Positions 48,377 to 56,714 of a DNA stretch of 60,885 bases are shown one piece after another. The stretch is from a virus. The notes under the pieces are model-generated. The model did not search any database. It saw nothing but the letters and a program-made list of their open reading frames with translations, and had not been told where the DNA came from. The translations under genes and the position numbers were made by a program. Within the stretch, counting starts at the first letter, position 1. Every line of letters begins with the position of its first letter. The stretch covers positions 1 through 60,885 of the IMG/VR virus record IMGVR_UViG_3300048591_000686. One strand, 5' to 3'.

Positions 48377-51117
48377 CGACGGCGAGGCGGGCAGCAATCC
48401 TCACACTGCTCGCCATCCTCATCGCCCTTGCGCTGCTTCCCGCGGCCGCGCAGGCACAGACGCACGATTGCACCATCGCCACCGACGCGGCGGGCAATGT
48501 GACGCTGAATTGCACCCCGAAGGCCACGGCTACCCCTGAGCCGCCCCCGCCGCCGCCGCCTACCGTCACCCATACGCCCACGGCAACACCGACGCTGACA
48601 CCGACAACGCAGCCGACTGACACGCCCACGGCTACCCCTGACGCGGCTCTGACGGGCAACGTCGCCAACGTGCCCCTGCTGCTAGATGCGCGCTCCGGTG
48701 ACACGCGGCTGGATGCCAACAACATGAGCATTGTGCGTTGGGGCACGGTGTCACCCGCAGGCGGCTACGGGCAACTGCGCATTATCGGGCGCGCCGAGGG
48801 CGTCATGGCCTATTTGCAGGTAGTCTCCCCCCGCACGCGCGACACGGTGACGGTAACGCTGAACGGGCGCACCTACCCCATTGCCGCGGGCAGCGATACA
48901 TGGGACGTGCGTAACCGCTGTGACGGGGCGGGCTGTAGGGGTTGGACTGCGTTTCGTGTCATACCGTGGGCTGAACTTGGCGGCGCGCCTGCTGAGGGTG
49001 ACAGGTGGGCACTCACGGCGGGCGAATGGGCCGGCGTGCTGCGTTGGGGCCTGCCTGACTACGCGGGCGCACCTGGGCAGCATGTGGTGAGTGTGCCCCT
49101 GACTGCCGACGCTATGACGGGCGGGGGAACGGACTGCGGCGCACCGGCGCACCCTGCCTATTTCCCCACCTGGGGCACGCTGACGTGGGGCGCGTCTCCA
49201 TATGCCAACGTGCAAACGCAATGGGACATTGCCGATTGGCCGTGCTACGCGGACTATTTCGCCGCGTGGGACATGCCGCCACTGCCGGAGGGCGCAACGG
49301 TGACGGGCGCAACGCTGACCATGCACCAGTTTGGCAACCCCGGTTACGGGCCGGGCTACGCCGAGGACGGCACAAAGGACACCGTAATACAGGTGTACGA
49401 CGTGGCGACGCCGCTTGACGAACTTGGGATAGGTTGGGATAACGCGCCGCGCATGGGGGAGAACATCGCCCGCACGGTGGTGCATCCCATCCCCGCCACA
49501 TGCCCCGGTGCGTTCTGCGATCCCGCCATCCCCTACGCGTTTGACGTGACGGAGGCGGTACGCAGGGCACAGGCTGACGGGCGCGGCTCGGTGACGGTGG
49601 GGCTGTACACGGCGGCGGGGCAGTACCACAGCGGTAAGTATTTTTGGAGTCGCGAGGGCAAGACGCCGCCCGTCGTGACGATTGCCTACACGCTACCGGG
49701 GGAGGACACGACGCAATGGACGCCAACACCGACGCCGCCGCCATCCACCGCGACGGCTACACCTGTGCCCGAGGCGACGTCTGGTGCGCCTATTGCCTCG
49801 CCTACGCCACAACAGACGGGCAGGACGTACTACATCTCCCCAACGGGCAACAACACCAATGCCGGCACTACTATCAATGCGCCGCTGGGCACCTTTGCAC
49901 GGGCATGGCTGCGGCTCCAGCCCGGTGACACGCTCATCCTGCTGGACGGCACCTACACCCCCACCACAACGGGCGTCATCCAACCCAACGGGCGCAACGG
50001 CGAACCGGGTAGGCCCATCACGATCAAGGCGCTGAACGACGGCGCAGCGACGATTGACGGGCAGGGGATGGCCATCCCCGCCAAACTGGGCGACAACTGG
50101 CCGGGGCCGGTGGGCGACTGGTACGTGCTGGAGGGCGTGGTGCTGCGCAACGGGCTCGACCAGGTACTCCAGATTCGCGGCAACAACAACGTGGCGCGGC
50201 GGGTGAGCGTCTATGACGGCGACGTGAACGACAACACGACGCTGATCCAGATCATGGGGCGCAACAACCTCGTCGAGGACGTGATCGCCGCCGGCGACGG
50301 ACGCTACATGGTCAACGTCTACAACACGACCGGCAACACGGTGCGGCGCGCGTTCACGATGTGGGGCCAGTGGGACGGGCGGCACTTCTGCGGGGTGACG
50401 TGGCCCAACGGCAACCACCTGGGGGTCTATAACTCCAGCAACACGACGGTCGAGAACGTGATCGCCTACGGGCGCGCGCTGACCGGCATCTTCATCCAGG
50501 CCAACCACGAAAACGCCAGCGCCAACAACAATGCCATCCTGGGCAGCATGGCCGTCAACATCGGGCGCGACTACGGCGGCGGCGACTGGACGTTCGGGGC
50601 GCCGCAGATGTGGCCAACGTCGCGGCCAGGCCCCACCAGCGATAGGTTCACCAAGGCCGTCTGCGACAACAAATTGACCAACTGGGCAGACGGCGGCCAC
50701 CGCACCGGGTTCAGCCTATGGGGGCAGGGCACGTTGCAGGACAACGTATTCCGCGACGTGCTGGCAGTGGGCAGCTACGGCCTCGGCATGAGTGTGGCGC
50801 GGCCATCGGGGCCGGGGTCGGTGCGCACTGTGCTCGACCACCTGACGCTCTTTGGCAACGGGGCGTATGTGCTGCACTGGGAAAGCAAGCTCGGCGGGCA
50901 GATATACCTCGATGGGTCCGACGTGACCGTCACCAACAGCCGCATCGAGGGCAGCCCCTGGGCGAACCAGGGCGAGGGCGCACGGCTGCAATATCGGTAT
51001 GTCGATAGGGTGCTGACTGACACTCCACTCCTGCCCTGGCCTATGGAGGGCAGGGCGCGGGCAGAGTTGGGGGTGAGTGTGGAGAAAATCATAGAGCAGT
51101 ACGGGGGTGCGCAGTGA
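48373..51117 (+). CDS. Secreted DNRLRE + parallel beta-helix protein (GTA in place of start)
   Basis: About 914 aa. A signal peptide (TTARRAAILTLLAILIALAL...AQAQ) begins right at the upstream stop, where this genome normally has a GTGA overlap; here the bases are GTAA, so no ATG/GTG is in frame at the expected position. After a TPTATPT linker comes a beta-rich region with a DNRLRE-like domain (LGIGWDNAPRMGE...FDVTEAVRRAQ). A second Thr/Pro linker follows, then a right-handed parallel beta-helix (RTYYISPTGNNTNAG, then LQPGDTLILLDGTYTP) as in tail spikes and pectate lyases. It probably acts on host surface polysaccharide. Confidence 0.6.
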   Translation, partial: VTTARRAAILTLLAILIALALLPAAAQAQTHDCTIATDAAGNVTLNCTPKATATPEPPPPPPPTVTHTPTATPTLTPTTQPTDTPTATPDAALTGNVANVPLLLDARSGDTRLDANNMSIVRWGTVSPAGGYGQLRIIGRAEGVMAYLQVVSPRTRDTVTVTLNGRTYPIAAGSDTWDVRNRCDGAGCRGWTAFRVIPWAELGGAPAEGDRWALTAGEWAGVLRWGLPDYAGAPGQHVVSVPLTADAMTGGGTDCGAPAHPAYFPTWGTLTWGASPYANVQTQWDIADWPCYADYFAAWDMPPLPEGATVTGATLTMHQFGNPGYGPGYAEDGTKDTVIQVYDVATPLDELGIGWDNAPRMGENIARTVVHPIPATCPGAFCDPAIPYAFDVTEAVRRAQADGRGSVTVGLYTAAGQYHSGKYFWSREGKTPPVVTIAYTLPGEDTTQWTPTPTPPPSTATATPVPEATSGAPIASPTPQQTGRTYYISPTGNNTNAGTTINAPLGTFARAWLRLQPGDTLILLDGTYTPTTTGVIQPNGRNGEPGRPITIKALNDGAATIDGQGMAIPAKLGDNWPGPVGDWYVLEGVVLRNGLDQVLQIRGNNNVARRVSVYDGDVNDNTTLIQIMGRNNLVEDVIAAGDGRYMVNVYNTTGNTVRRAFTMWGQWDGRHFCGVTWPNGNHLGVYNSSNTTVENVIAYGRALTGIFIQANHENASANNNAILGSMAVNIGRDYGGGDWTFGAPQMWPTSRPGPTSDRFTKAVCDNKLTNWADGGHRTGFSLWGQGTLQDNVFRDVLAVGSYGLGMSVARPSGPGSVRTVLDHLTLFGNGAYVLHWESKLGGQIYLDGSDVTVTNSRIEGSPWANQGEGARLQYRYVDRVLTDTPLLPWPMEGRARAELGVSVEKIIEQYGGAQ

Positions 51118-51566
51118 CACTACACGACGAACTGACTACCGATCCGGAGGGCCTCGGCTACGCAGACATGCTCGCGGCCGGCAGCCACAACGCGGTGGCC
51201 GCGGCGCTCAACATGGCCCGCTATCCCGCGCTGAGCAGTGTGGCAATTACGCCGCTCTTAGAGTGGATGGCGGCGCACGGCATCATGGCCCGGCTGCGGG
51301 CGGCGGCGGCGGGTGAGGATGCGCAGATCGCCAGCATTGCCGAGGTGGCGCTGCTGCTGGTGGCAAATCCCAACATCCCCGCGCTCGACCTCTCACGCGA
51401 GCGCGTGCAGACGATGCTGGGTGCGCTCACGCAGGCGGGCGTGATTCCTGAGCCTGCCTACCAGGAGCTGCTGCAACTGGCGGCGGTGCAGGTCAGCCGG
51501 GCGCAGCAGTTAGGGCTGGGCACAGTCAGCGCGGACGACGTGAGCCGCGCGGTCATGGAGGCATAG
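51114..51566 (+). CDS. Hypothetical protein (150 aa)
   Basis: A GTG start overlapping the upstream stop. All-helical, Ala/Leu-rich (HNAVAAALNMARYPALSSVA; ALTQAGVIPEPAYQELLQLA). No family recognised; it lies among tail-fibre genes. Confidence 0.55.
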   Translation: MTLHDELTTDPEGLGYADMLAAGSHNAVAAALNMARYPALSSVAITPLLEWMAAHGIMARLRAAAAGEDAQIASIAEVALLLVANPNIPALDLSRERVQTMLGALTQAGVIPEPAYQELLQLAAVQVSRAQQLGLGTVSADDVSRAVMEA

Positions 51567-51567
51567 T

Positions 51568-52023
51568 ATGGCAGACATCAAGGCGAAAGCAGGGGCCATC
51601 GTCACGGTGGCGAGCACCGAACTCAATAGCCTCGCCAACAATGCGGGGGCGCTCGGGGCGGAGTACGACAACGCTACGAATCTGTACATCTCCGCGGTGT
51701 TCGAGCTCAGCGTCACGTTCGGCAGTGCGCCGACCGCAGGCAGCACGGTGGACCTGTACATCATCCCGGCGCCGGACGGGACCAACTATGACGACGCGGT
51801 GACGGGTGCGGCGGGCAGTGCGCCTGCCACCGCCTACGCGGGCGGGTTTCCGCTGCGGGCGGTGACGACGTTGCAGCGCGTGCCGCTGGGCATTGGCCTC
51901 TCGGGGCCGGTGCCGTTGCCTGCCTGCAAGTTCAAGGCGTTTTTGCTCAACAGATCGGGGCAGGCGTTTCCGGCCAGCGGCAGCACGCTGAAAATGGTGC
52001 CGTCGATGTACCAGAGCGCATAG
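51568..52023 (+). CDS. Beta-rich virion-type protein (151 aa)
   Basis: ATG 51568 after GGAGGC. KAGAIVTVASTELNSLANNA followed by TNLYISAVFELSVTFG and a jelly-roll-like pattern. Probably a small structural protein that associates with the following LamG fibre; family uncertain. Confidence 0.55.
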   Translation: MADIKAKAGAIVTVASTELNSLANNAGALGAEYDNATNLYISAVFELSVTFGSAPTAGSTVDLYIIPAPDGTNYDDAVTGAAGSAPATAYAGGFPLRAVTTLQRVPLGIGLSGPVPLPACKFKAFLLNRSGQAFPASGSTLKMVPSMYQSA

Positions 52024-52035
52024 CGAGGCCGGGTC

Positions 52036-53895
52036 GTGGCGATCAGGATTATCTCGTACAGCAATCAGGTACTCTACTGGCCCGCGTCTGCTGGGCTGAG
52101 CATGAGCGAATTTACCGCCAGCGCGTGGATCAGATTCCATACGATGGCCGATTTTGCTTACCAGCAAGGCGGGCCTATTCGGGGCTCGACTCAGCCAGGC
52201 ATGGGCGTGTATCTGTTTCGGCCCAGCTCTACATACTACTGGTCACTGGGCGACAACACAAGCGATAACGCGGCGACGAGCGGCCCGCGTGTCGGCGTCT
52301 GGTATCACGTCGCCTGGACGCGCAGTGGAAACACCAACGACCGGCTCTGGATCGACGGCGCGCCGGTTGTCGGGCCGCTCAACCTGCTCGAATCTGGAGT
52401 AGATGCGCAGATGAGCCTGGGGTTTGACCCCTATGCCGCCCCTGCCAACTTTGATTTTACGGGCGTCAAAATCTGGAGTGCAGAACTCACCCAGCGGGAG
52501 ATCAACCAGGAGCGCACGCAGCTCGCACCGGTGCGGCGGGCCGGGCTGTTTGCCTGCACGCCTGCGCCGCATGTTGCCGATGTGCGCGACATCAGCGGCA
52601 GCAACCGCACGCCAACTACAACCGGCGCACTGACTACGGTCGACGGGCCCAACGTGCCCTGGACAACGGACTGGCAGCGGCGGCTGTGGATGGTGCCGTT
52701 CGTGGTGCCGGCGGGGGGCGGGGGCGGCAACGATGCGCTGACTGCCAACGACATCACGACGGGAGCGCCTGCACTGGGTGCACCTACGTTGGCCCAGACG
52801 CACGCACTCGCGGCGGTGGGTATCACAACGGGCGCGTCTGCACTGGGTGCGCCTACGTTGGCCCAGACGCACGCGCTCGCGGCGGTGGGTATCGCGACGG
52901 GCGCGCCTGTGTTGGGGGCGGCGACGCTGGCGCAGACGCACGCGCTCGCTACTGTAACGTTGGTGACGGGCGCACCGACGCTCGGCAGCCCCACCGCCAC
53001 CCAGGGGCACGCGCTGACGGCTGTAACGTTGGTGACGGGCGCACTGACGCTAGGCGCGGCGACGCTGGCGCAGGTGCACGCGCTGACGGCTGTAGCGTTG
53101 GTGACAGGTGCACCGACACTTGGCAGCCCCACCGCCACCCAGGTGCATGCGCTCGCGGCCATCGCAATCACAACCGCCGCGCCAACCATCGATGCCCCCA
53201 CCGTCACCCAGGTGCACGCACTGACTGCCAACGGTGTCACGGCAGGCGCGCCAACCATCGATGCCGCTACCATCGCACAGGTGCACGCACTCAGCGCGGC
53301 GGGTGTCGTGACAGGAGCACCAACGCTCGGCGCGGCGAGCATGGGCGGCGAGACGGCGCTAATTGCCGACGGCATTACGGCAAGCGCACCAACACTCGGC
53401 AGCCCCGCCGTCACCCAGGCGCACGCGCTCACCGTCGTAACACTGGTGACGACCGCGCCGACGTTGAGCAGCCCCACCATTACGCAGGTGCACGCACTCG
53501 CAGCGGTGGGCATCGTCACCAGTGCGCCGGTGTTGGGTGCGCCCTCCATGGTGGGCGAATCGGCGCTCATTGCGGTGGGCATCGATGCGGGGGCCGTGGT
53601 GCTGGGTGCGCCCGCCATCGGGCAGGTGCACGCGTTGGCGGCGGTGGGCATCGATGCGGGGGCGGTGGCGGTGGGCGCAACTACCATCAATCAGACCCAC
53701 ATCCTGACCGCAATCCTCCTGGTGGCAGCCGCGCCGACGTTGGGTACGCCCGCGCTGGACCGCAGCGGCACGGTGACGCCCGCCAGCAGGACCTATGTAG
53801 TCGAGTTTGAGGACCGGACCTATGTAGTCGAGTTTGAGGACCGGACCTATGTAGTCGAGTTTGAAAATCGGACCTACACAGTAACAGGAGAGTAG
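52036..53895 (+). CDS. LamG-domain repeat fibre/adhesin
   Basis: 619 aa, GTG start. Residues about 1-200 form a LamG/concanavalin-like domain (FTASAWIRFHTMADF; WYHVAWTRSGNTNDRLWIDG; VKIWSAELTQREINQE). Fifteen 23-residue tandem repeats of the type HALTAVTLVTGAPTLGSPTA (residues about 233-577) and three 9-residue repeats TYVVEFEDR follow. It resembles a surface-binding accessory fibre whose length can change by repeat expansion. Confidence 0.7.
   Translation: MAIRIISYSNQVLYWPASAGLSMSEFTASAWIRFHTMADFAYQQGGPIRGSTQPGMGVYLFRPSSTYYWSLGDNTSDNAATSGPRVGVWYHVAWTRSGNTNDRLWIDGAPVVGPLNLLESGVDAQMSLGFDPYAAPANFDFTGVKIWSAELTQREINQERTQLAPVRRAGLFACTPAPHVADVRDISGSNRTPTTTGALTTVDGPNVPWTTDWQRRLWMVPFVVPAGGGGGNDALTANDITTGAPALGAPTLAQTHALAAVGITTGASALGAPTLAQTHALAAVGIATGAPVLGAATLAQTHALATVTLVTGAPTLGSPTATQGHALTAVTLVTGALTLGAATLAQVHALTAVALVTGAPTLGSPTATQVHALAAIAITTAAPTIDAPTVTQVHALTANGVTAGAPTIDAATIAQVHALSAAGVVTGAPTLGAASMGGETALIADGITASAPTLGSPAVTQAHALTVVTLVTTAPTLSSPTITQVHALAAVGIVTSAPVLGAPSMVGESALIAVGIDAGAVVLGAPAIGQVHALAAVGIDAGAVAVGATTINQTHILTAILLVAAAPTLGTPALDRSGTVTPASRTYVVEFEDRTYVVEFEDRTYVVEFENRTYTVTGE
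52732..53766 (+). repeat. Fifteen 69-bp coding repeats
   Basis: Fifteen consecutive 23-codon units, each beginning near (H)ALxA and containing G/A-AP-x-LG. Some neighbouring units are nearly identical in DNA and others diverged. Confidence 0.9.
53791..53871 (+). repeat. Three 27-bp tandem repeats
   Basis: ACCTATGTAGTCGAGTTTG-containing unit repeated at 53791, 53818 and 53845 with a partial fourth at 53872. Encodes TYVVEFEDR repeats. Confidence 0.92.
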
Positions 53896-53898
53896 ACA

Positions 53899-54270
53899 AT
53901 GGCATATCTCAATGATCGTGTGCTTGACAATGGACTGACCGTGCTCGACACGGAGGCATCCCACCTCTACATCACGAGTGCGGAGGCGACCACCTACACG
54001 CAGGCGGCGACCACCTACGCACTCGGCGTCAAGGCGACGCCGACGGTGGGCGCACCGGCCGCGCGCGCACCCAGCGGGCGCAAGGTCACGGTGAGCGCCA
54101 TCACTGACGGCACGGTGAGCGCCACCGGCACCGCGTCGCATTATGCGTTGGTGGATCAGACCAACAGCCGGTTGCTGGCCGCGGGGCCGCTGGGTGCATC
54201 GCAGGCGGTCACGTCGGGCAACACGTTCACGCTGACCGCGTTCGACATCGGCATCCCCGGCCCGGCCTAA
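53899..54270 (+). CDS. Structural-type hypothetical protein (123 aa)
   Basis: Starts MAYLNDRVLDNGLTVLDTEA; an Ala/Thr-rich, beta-type sequence with RKVTVSAITDGTVSATGTAS and HYALVDQTNSRLLAAGPLGA. Similar short proteins accompany tail fibres in many phages. Family name not recalled. Confidence 0.6.
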   Translation: MAYLNDRVLDNGLTVLDTEASHLYITSAEATTYTQAATTYALGVKATPTVGAPAARAPSGRKVTVSAITDGTVSATGTASHYALVDQTNSRLLAAGPLGASQAVTSGNTFTLTAFDIGIPGPA

Positions 54271-54281
54271 CGGAGGCGCAC

Positions 54282-54563
54282 ATGCCGCGTGCATTTACGC
54301 AGGACCCGCAGGCCGTGTTGGACTACCAGTTCGACTGGGCGGGGGAGCGCCCCTGGCTGGTGGCGGGGGACACTATCAGCGACGCAACCGTCACCGTGAC
54401 GGCCGGGCTGACGATTGAGGAAACCGTAATCGCGGCCACGACGGTCACGGTTTGGCTCAAAGGCGGCACGGTGGGCGCGTCCTACAATGTGACGTGTCAC
54501 ATCGTCACCGCGGGCGGGCGGGAGGATGAGCGCACCGCCACAGTGACGATAATGGATCGGTAA
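54282..54563 (+). CDS. Ig-like phage structural protein (93 aa)
   Basis: After GGAGG. The pattern DPQAVLDYQFDWAGE...LVAGDTISDATVTVTAGLTI...TVWLKGGTVGASYNVTCHIV followed by GREDERTATV is a common small beta-sandwich protein beside tail-fibre genes in phages. Probably a virion or fibre-attachment component. Confidence 0.7.
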   Translation: MPRAFTQDPQAVLDYQFDWAGERPWLVAGDTISDATVTVTAGLTIEETVIAATTVTVWLKGGTVGASYNVTCHIVTAGGREDERTATVTIMDR

Positions 54564-54569
54564 CAAGGC

Positions 54570-54600
54570 GCGCCGCACTCACAGGCGATGGGTGCGGCGC
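54570..54600 (+). terminator. Hairpin after structural genes
   Basis: GCGCCGCAC pairs with GTGCGGCGC (9 bp, 13-base loop), followed by TCATTT. It probably marks the end of the late operon, upstream of the CHAT gene. Confidence 0.5.
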
Positions 54601-54620
54601 TCATTTCGGAACGGGGCGGT

Positions 54621-55562
54621 ATGACGAAACGGGCGGGCGCGCGGGCGAACGCGCTACAGCTAAGGACTCTGTTGATTGCGCCGCGGTCGGATTTGGCGAA
54701 CGCGGACGCAGAGATGCAGCGCATTGTGAACGCGCTGCATCCCGAATGTGTGCTGGGGACAGTCACCACGTCGGACGTGCTCGACGCGGTGCAGGCCGAC
54801 GCATACAACGTGATCTGGTTTTTGGGGCACAGCGGCGCGGATGGGCTGCAACTAGCGGATGGCACGCTCAGCGCGGCGCACCTGGCGCAGATGCTCCGGC
54901 AGGCGCCGCCGTCGCTGGTGGTGCTCAACTCCTGCAGCAGTTTCCACACGGCCATCCAACTGCATGACGACCTGCAATGCGCCATCGTGTGCACGGTGTT
55001 GGATGTGCCCGACCTCGATGCCTACATCACCGGAGCGCTGTTGGCGGGCGCGCTGGCGCAGGGCCTGGACACGGCGCAGGCGTATCAGGTGTCACGGCCC
55101 GCGGCAAACCGGCAGTATATCCTGCTCAACGGGTCGGTGCGGCTCAACGGCACGGACGAAATCGACGATACGCGGCGGCTCATCCTGCGCACAGCCGCGG
55201 AGTTGCAGCGCGGCGTCCAGGACATGCACAGCGAAATCGGCGGGGTCATTCGCACCACGTCGGAAATGCAGCGGGCGCTCGATGCCATGCGCCGCGATGT
55301 GGCGGCGGTGCGCGAGGAGCAGACGCGGGTGCGCGGGGAGTTGGCGGCGGGGCCCTCGCGCTATCAAGCCGCGCTCACCCGCCCGCGCATGTACGCGTGG
55401 CTGGTGGGCTTCGTGCTGTTTTTGGCGGGCATGGGCATCTGGGACAGCCGCGATGCCATGCACACGCCGCCCGCGGTGGCCGGTGCGTTTGCTGCGACCG
55501 TGTTTGCGCTCGCAGCGTGGGCATTTATCTACGGGATCGGGTTCCGCGTGGACAGGCGGTGA
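54621..55562 (+). CDS. Membrane-anchored CHAT (caspase-like) protease-type protein
   Basis: ATG 54621 (MTKRAGARAN) is preferred over 54588, which lies in a hairpin. 313 aa. The CHAT-like domain has LLIAPRSDLANADAEMQRI, VIWFLGHSG (His70), LQLADGTLSAAHLAQML and LVVLNSCSS (Cys105), then CTVLDVPDLDAYITGAL. These are His/Cys dyad features of caspase-fold CHAT proteins. A coiled coil (about 180-250) and two transmembrane segments (AWLVGFVLFLAGMGIW; FAATVFALAAWAFIYGIGF) follow. It lies in the accessory region after the late genes. A membrane-tethered caspase-like enzyme suggests superinfection exclusion or abortive infection, an inference. Confidence 0.75.
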   Translation: MTKRAGARANALQLRTLLIAPRSDLANADAEMQRIVNALHPECVLGTVTTSDVLDAVQADAYNVIWFLGHSGADGLQLADGTLSAAHLAQMLRQAPPSLVVLNSCSSFHTAIQLHDDLQCAIVCTVLDVPDLDAYITGALLAGALAQGLDTAQAYQVSRPAANRQYILLNGSVRLNGTDEIDDTRRLILRTAAELQRGVQDMHSEIGGVIRTTSEMQRALDAMRRDVAAVREEQTRVRGELAAGPSRYQAALTRPRMYAWLVGFVLFLAGMGIWDSRDAMHTPPAVAGAFAATVFALAAWAFIYGIGFRVDRR

Positions 55563-55574
55563 GGCGGCGCGGAA

Positions 55575-55598
55575 ACGCCCGCCATTGCTGACGGGCGT
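55575..55598 (+). terminator. Hairpin after CHAT gene
   Basis: ACGCCCG pairs with CGGGCGT (7 bp, 10-base loop), with no T-tract. It lies between the converging CHAT and RHH genes. Confidence 0.35.
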
Positions 55599-55663
55599 CG
55601 GGCCGGGGATGCTATCGCCGGGGTGGTAGGAGTATTCTAGCACGGCCCCGGCGCGTAGGCTGA

Positions 55664-55999
55664 TTATTCGCGGACGGTGGTTAGGGGGCGCTTAACCTCC
55701 ATACTAACGGGCGGCTCGTCAAACCATTCGGGCGTGCCAAGCCCAAAAGGATAAGTGTCCGGCTCCTGTTCGCTGGTGTCTCCGCACCGGTAATACCAAA
55801 CAGCCCCGCCCTCCTGCCGGGGAGCATACCAACCCGACCCAACCCACATAATGATGCTGTCCATTTTAATCTCCTGTTTGTAAACTCGGTCGATAACTAC
55901 AGTAAGTGTCTCTGTCTGTGACGTGCCCCACTGCTGCATTAATGCGTCCAACTGGCGGACGGTCAAATCGCTGGCTCGAAAATTGATTTGCTGCTTCAC
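55664..55999 (-). CDS. Ribbon-helix-helix N-terminal protein (111 aa), possible antitoxin
   Basis: The GTG start overlaps the stop of the ART-like gene. The N-terminus MKQQINFRASDLTVRQLDAL, then MQQWGTSQTETLTVVIDRVY, is a ribbon-helix-helix DNA-binding fold. The C-terminal 60 residues (WVGSGWYAPRQEGGAVWYYR) form a separate domain, perhaps partner-binding. Such pairing with an ART-like enzyme recalls toxin-antitoxin modules. The palindromic operator upstream of the pair is compatible with self-regulation. Confidence 0.6.
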   Translation of the reverse strand: MKQQINFRASDLTVRQLDALMQQWGTSQTETLTVVIDRVYKQEIKMDSIIMWVGSGWYAPRQEGGAVWYYRCGDTSEQEPDTYPFGLGTPEWFDEPPVSMEVKRPLTTVRE

Positions 56000-56328
56000 A
56001 CTTCTACCTCCACCTTTTCAACAATAACCGGCTCATCAGTCACCAAGAACATTGCTTCGCCGTCTGGGTACTCCGGGTCGATTACCACTTCGTAGCCGTC
56101 TGGTACGTCGAAAGAAAACACCGTGTTCATCTCCATACCCCGGTTATCTTCAGCAAACCAGATTGCATATTTCAGCGCCACGAAACCATACACGCCGGTA
56201 ACGTTCTGCCCCTGGAGCGTGTCACCCTCACCCGCCTTGCACGTTCCGTTATTGGTGCTGTTGGGGACCAAGCCATGCTCTAGGATTGATTCTTCATTGT
56301 CGATTGGGCTTACGTGGTACAGTTTCAT
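55996..56328 (-). CDS. ADP-ribosyltransferase-fold-like protein (110 aa)
   Basis: Starts KLYHVSPIDNEESILEHGLV, then GVYGFVALKYAIWFAEDNRG, FSFDVPDGYEVVIDPEYP and FLVTDEPVIVEKVEV. The YH.S.....IL..GL opening and later A.WFA strand are typical of small ART-fold proteins (RNA 2'-phosphotransferase/mono-ART-like families). The catalytic set is not complete enough to prove activity. It overlaps the RHH gene. Confidence 0.55.
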   Translation of the reverse strand: MKLYHVSPIDNEESILEHGLVPNSTNNGTCKAGEGDTLQGQNVTGVYGFVALKYAIWFAEDNRGMEMNTVFSFDVPDGYEVVIDPEYPDGEAMFLVTDEPVIVEKVEVEV

Positions 56329-56369
56329 GGTTCGCTCGCTTCGTTCGTTCGTGATTGCCCTATGTCGCT

Positions 56370-56398
56370 AGTATAGCACAATGCTATACAATCTGTAT
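56370..56398 (-). promoter_or_regulatory. Promoter with palindromic operator for ART/RHH pair
   Basis: Minus strand ATACAG, 17 bases, TATACT. The perfect palindrome GTATAGCA-CAA-TGCTATAC (56371-56389) overlaps the -10. A ribbon-helix-helix product downstream makes autoregulation plausible. Confidence 0.5.
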
Positions 56399-56418
56399 CC
56401 CCCCAAAATGGAGAATTT

Positions 56419-56505
56419 ACCTTAAAATTTCGCGCCGTTCTCGCGGCACAAAAACGCCCCGGCTGCGGCGGCCGGGGCGGGGTGGGGTTGGGGGGTGGGG
56501 GCTAT
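56419..56505 (-). repeat. Transcription-boundary cassette, copy 1
   Basis: About 85 bp nearly identical to 57713-57800. It contains ACCTTAAAATTTCGCGCCGT, then the leftward terminator and a G-rich tail. See copy 2. Confidence 0.85.
56450..56479 (-). terminator. Intrinsic terminator, leftward
   Basis: Minus strand CGCCCCGGC pairs with GCCGGGGCG (9 bp), followed by TTTTTG. It ends the transcript carrying 56502-56705. Confidence 0.85.
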
Positions 56506-56705
56506 TCTCCCCTGACTACCTTCGCCACGACGCGGCGGCTACCTGTGTAACTGATGTCGTCCAGATACGCTGCCGGGATTGCCCGATGGTCCCCGTCGTT
56601 ATAGGCGACAATGAGATACACGGCGGCACTGCTGCCCCACTTGCCGGAGTGTCGCTCCTTCGCTTCTGCAATGGCTTCTTCTTTGGTCGTGATGCGCTCG
56701 CTCAT
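56502..56705 (-). CDS. Small hypothetical protein (67 aa)
   Basis: MSERITTKEEAIAEAKERHS then AVYLIVAYNDGDHRAIPAAY: a short alpha-beta protein. Last gene of a three-gene cluster (56705-57303) ending at the terminator 56450-56479. No family recognised. Confidence 0.55.
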   Translation of the reverse strand: MSERITTKEEAIAEAKERHSGKWGSSAAVYLIVAYNDGDHRAIPAAYLDDISYTGSRRVVAKVVRGE

Positions 56706-56714
56706 GATTTCCCC

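Noticed and set aside
52431-53690. 419-codon minus-strand frame opposite the LamG repeat fibre
   Set aside because: Mirrors the coding repeat; its open state follows from the repeat's codon composition.
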